Below, piece after piece: positions 3,907 to 6,478 of a stretch of 6,478 nucleotides of DNA. Numbering within the stretch: the first letter of the stretch is position 1; every line of letters begins with the position of its first letter. Under the pieces are notes generated by a model. The model had not been told where the DNA came from, did not search any database, and saw only the letters and a program-made list of their open reading frames with translations. The position numbers and the translations under genes were made by a program. The stretch comes from Devosia sp. (GTDB lineage Bacteria > Pseudomonadota > Alphaproteobacteria > Rhizobiales > Devosiaceae): the NCBI GenBank assembly GCA_025352765.1, contig JANXSI010000604.1, forward strand, positions 1 to 6,478. The letters run 5' to 3'.

Positions 3907-6478
3907 CTAGTCCGTGGCGCCTTCGAGGGTGTCCAGTTCCATCTCGCGCAGGCGCTTGATTTCGTCGCGTAGTCTTGCGGCGCGCTCGAACTCCAGGTTG
4001 GTGGCGGCTTCGCGCATCTGGGTTTCGAGATCTTTCAGCACCGCCTTGAGGTTGGCGCCGACCTGGATCTGTTCCTTACCGGACTTGTCCTTGCCGATCG
4101 AGACGGTGACGTGGTCCTTTTCGTAGACGCTGTCGACGATGTTCTGGATGTTGGACTTGACGCTCTGCGGTGTAATGCCGTTCGCCTGGTTGTACGCCGT
4201 CTGCTTTTCGCGGCGGCGGTTGGTTTCGGCCAGCGCCCGGTCCATCGAGCCGGTGTGGTGGTCGGCATAGAGGATGACCTTGCCGTCGACGTTGCGGGCG
4301 GCGCGGCCGATGGTCTGGATGAGGCTGGTCTCGGAGCGGAGGAAGCCTTCCTTGTCGGCGTCGAGGATGGCGACCAGGGCACATTCGGGGATGTCGAGAC
4401 CCTCGCGCAACAGGTTGATGCCGACCAGCACGTCGAAGGCGCCGAGGCGGAGGTCGCGGATGATCTCGATGCGCTCGATGGTGTCGATGTCGGAGTGCAT
4501 GTAGCGGACGCGGATGCCCTGCTCGTGCATGTATTCGGTCAAATCTTCGGCCATCTTCTTGGTGAGGACGGTGACCAGCGTGCGGTAGCCGGCCTTACTG
4601 GTGGTGCGGATCTCGTCGACGACGTCGTCGACCTGGTTCTTGGCCGGACGGATCTCGACCGGCGGGTCGATCAGGCCGGTGGGGCGGATCACCTGCTCGG
4701 CGAAGACACCGCCGGCCTGCTCCATCTCCCAGGCGCCGGGGGTGGCCGAGACGTAGACGGTCTGCGGGCGCATGGCGTTCCACTCCTCGAAGCGGAGCGG
4801 GCGATTGTCCATGGCGGAGGGCAGACGGAAACCGTATTCGGCGAGGGTCGCCTTGCGGCGAAGGTCGCCGCGATACATGGCGCCGAGCTGGCCGACGGTG
4901 ACGTGGCTTTCGTCGACGAAGACCAGGGCGTTGTCGGGCAGGTATTCGAACAGCGTCGGTGGCGGCTCGCCGGGCTTGCGGCCGGAGAAGTAGCGCGAAT
5001 AGTTCTCGATGCCGGCGCAGGAGCCGGTGGCTTCCATCATTTCGAGATCGAACAGGGTGCGCTGCTCGAGCCGCTGCGCTTCGAGGAAGCGGCCGGCGCC
5101 GTTGAGCTCCTGCAGGCGCGCCGCGAGCTCCATGCGGATCAGCTTGATGGCGCCCGAGAGGGTGGCTCTGGGCGTCACGTAGTGGGAGTTGGCGAAGACG
5201 CGGATGAAGAGGAGGTCCGAGGCTTTCTTCCCGGTCAGCGGATCGAACTCGGAGATCGACTCGATCTCGTTGCCGAACAGCGTGATGCGCCAGGCGGCGT
5301 CCTCGTAGTGGGCGGGGAAGAGTTCGACGGTGTCGCCGCGGACCCGGAAGGTGCCGCGGACGAAGCCGGTGTCGCCGCGCTTGTATTGCAGCTGGGTGAG
5401 CGAGCGGAGGAGTTCGCGCTGGTCGATCGACTGGCCCTTGCGGAGGTCGAAGGTCATGGCGGTGTAGTCTTCGACCGAACCGATGCCGTAGATGCAGCTC
5501 ACCGAGGCGACGATGATGACGTCGTCGCGCTCGAGCAGGGCGCGCGTCGCCGAGTGGCGCATGCGGTCGATCTGCTCGTTGATGGTCGATTCCTTCTCGA
5601 TATAGGTGTCGGTGCGCGGGACGTAGGCTTCGGGCTGGTAGTAGTCGTAGTAGGAGACGAAGTATTCTACCGCGTTGTGGGGGAAGAAGGTCTTGAACTC
5701 GCCGTAGAGCTGGGCCGCGAGGGTCTTGTTGGGGGCGAGGATCAGCGCCGGGCGCTGCGTGCGCATGATGGTCTGCGCGGCGGTGAAGGTCTTGCCGGAG
5801 CCGGTGACGCCGAGCAGGACCTGGTCGGTCTCGCCGTTCTCGACGCCCTCGACGATGTCGGCGATGGCGGTGGGCTGGTCGCCGGCGGGCTCGTACTGGG
5901 TGACCAGCTGGAACGGGATTCCGCCCTCGGACTTCTGGCGCGGCGCCGGGCGGTGGGGCTTCCAGGCGTCGTTGCCCTCGACCTCCTTGCGGCCGTGCAG
6001 GATGATGTCTTCCAGCGCCCGGACGGTGGCCGAGATGCCGACGGTCTGCGCGCCCTCGAGGTTCTGGCCGGGGAGGGCGACTTTCTTCTTGGTCGAGCTG
6101 CCGGGGACTTTTGCCTTGGCGACGGTGGTGGCGAGCGCTTCGCGCAGCTGCGCCAGCGCCTCGGGGTCTTTCGCGGTGGCGCGGCTGATGCTGCGGGCGG
6201 TGATGGAACCGGAGGACGGGACGTGGCCGAAACCGGCCTGGTCGCTTTCGCCCATGCCGCCGAAATCGGGGCGCTCGACGGAGTTGGCCTTCGACTTCGG
6301 TGCCTTCAGCGACATGCCGGTGGCGGCCGAGCGGGTGACCTTCTTTTCCTTCTTGGGTTTTTCGGGGGGCTCGCCTCGTCCTTCGACAGGCTCAGGATGA
6401 GGCTTTGCGGCTTTCGCCAGCGGCTGCGGGACCAGCGGCTGGATGCCGGTGCCGGATTTTTCGGCGGCGCGGCGGGCG
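3907..6478 (-). CDS. uvrB: UvrABC excinuclease subunit B (partial at the 5' end)
   Basis: UvrB is the damage-verifying helicase-like subunit of nucleotide excision repair: UvrA loads it at lesions and it then recruits UvrC. Counting from the ATG at 6315 (802 residues to TAG at 3907): Walker A GVTGSGKT (169-176); the beta-hairpin for strand separation, [20 protein letters not shown] (218-237); Walker B VDESH (467-471); SATPG (523-527); helicase motif [11 protein letters not shown] (667-675); and the C-terminal UVR domain for UvrC contact (about 756-791). All key residues are present. UvrB homology starts near residue 135 ([13 protein letters not shown]), so at least 130 extra residues precede it. 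ATG 6315 has no Shine-Dalgarno. The frame continues open for 54 more codons to the right edge as a Lys/Pro-rich stretch (for example [11 protein letters not shown]), so the true start probably lies outside. That extension holds a palindromic repeat in frame. Confidence 0.96.
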   Translation of the reverse strand, partial: ARRAAEKSGTGIQPLVPQPLAKAAKPHPEPVEGRGEPPEKPKKEKKVTRSAATGMSLKAPKSKANSVERPDFGGMGESDQAGFGHVPSSGSITARSISRATAKDPEALAQLREALATTVAKAKVPGSSTKKKVALPGQNLEGAQTVGISATVRALEDIILHGRKEVEGNDAWKPHRPAPRQKSEGGIPFQLVTQYEPAGDQPTAIADIVEGVENGETDQVLLGVTGSGKTFTAAQTIMRTQRPALILAPNKTLAAQLYGEFKTFFPHNAVEYFVSYYDYYQPEAYVPRTDTYIEKESTINEQIDRMRHSATRALLERDDVIIVASVSCIYGIGSVEDYTAMTFDLRKGQSIDQRELLRSLTQLQYKRGDTGFVRGTFRVRGDTVELFPAHYEDAAWRITLFGNEIESISEFDPLTGKKASDLLFIRVFANSHYVTPRATLSGAIKLIRMELAARLQELNGAGRFLEAQRLEQRTLFDLEMMEATGSCAGIENYSRYFSGRKPGEPPPTLFEYLPDNALVFVDESHVTVGQLGAMYRGDLRRKATLAEYGFRLPSAMDNRPLRFEEWNAMRPQTVYVSATPGAWEMEQAGGVFAEQVIRPTGLIDPPVEIRPAKNQVDDVVDEIRTTSKAGYRTLVTVLTKKMAEDLTEYMHEQGIRVRYMHSDIDTIERIEIIRDLRLGAFDVLVGINLLREGLDIPECALVAILDADKEGFLRSETSLIQTIGRAARNVDGKVILYADHHTGSMDRALAETNRRREKQTAYNQANGITPQSVKSNIQNIVDSVYEKDHVTVSIGKDKSGKEQIQVGANLKAVLKDLETQMREAATNLEFERAARLRDEIKRLREMELDTLEGATD
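6373..6403. repeat. Palindromic repeat within the uvrB reading frame
   Basis: GCCTCGTCCT (6373-6382) and AGGATGAGGC (6394-6403) pair as a 10-bp stem with one G-T pair around an 11-base loop. The core CCTTCGACAGGCTCAGGATG matches a dispersed repeat that I recall from many alphaproteobacterial genomes. On the uvrB strand it is translated as [12 protein letters not shown] without stop or frameshift, in the low-complexity N-terminal extension. Confidence 0.6.

Noticed and set aside
5726..6400. Plus-strand frame of 224 codons antisense to uvrB
   Set aside because: It mirrors the uvrB frame, has no domain, and ends in the translated palindromic repeat. UvrB on the other strand is unambiguous.
1..6478. 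CRISPR array, tRNA, rRNA, phage or toxin-antitoxin system
   Set aside because: No regularly spaced repeats, no tRNA- or rRNA-like sequence, and no integrase, capsid or toxin-antitoxin pair was found on either strand.

Overview
The window is GC-rich DNA from an alphaproteobacterium, most likely of the order Hyphomicrobiales (Devosia or a relative). This is inferred from the codon usage, a UvrB with a long N-terminal extension, and two kinds of dispersed palindromic repeat that I associate with these genomes. I recognise four protein families with confidence (DoxX, alpha/beta hydrolase, ECF sigma factor, UvrB) and one insertion sequence of the IS256 family. Two short genes have no recognisable function. 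| Layout from left to right. Positions 1-235 (minus): N-terminal part of a DoxX-type membrane protein that runs off the left edge. Positions 236-666: a mostly non-coding region holding a cluster of TGACG half-sites just upstream of doxX, a probable 31-residue single-span membrane protein on the minus strand, and a short inverted repeat ahead of the hydrolase. Positions 667-1467 (plus): alpha/beta hydrolase with a complete catalytic triad. Positions 1452-1994 (minus): ECF sigma factor, convergent with the hydrolase and overlapping it by 16 bp. Positions 2101-2328 (minus): a 75-residue protein of unknown function with a good ribosome binding site and a clear hairpin terminator. Positions 2471-3792: a full-length IS256-family element with imperfect 31/33-bp terminal inverted repeats and one transposase gene, whose first codons appear frameshifted. 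Positions 3793-3906: a series of three hairpins, the last ending 7 bp from the uvrB stop codon. Positions 3907 to the right edge (minus): uvrB, whose reading frame is still open at the edge. | The genes do not form one operon or pathway. The sigma factor, the 75-residue gene and uvrB share a strand, but a terminator, an IS and a palindromic element separate them. The sigma factor has no anti-sigma gene beside it in the usual downstream place. I found no convincing new multi-gene system. The points most worth checking are the palindromic repeat translated in frame inside the UvrB extension, the apparent one-base deletion at the transposase N-terminus, the orphan ECF sigma factor with a hairpin against its start codon, and the half-site cluster upstream of doxX.
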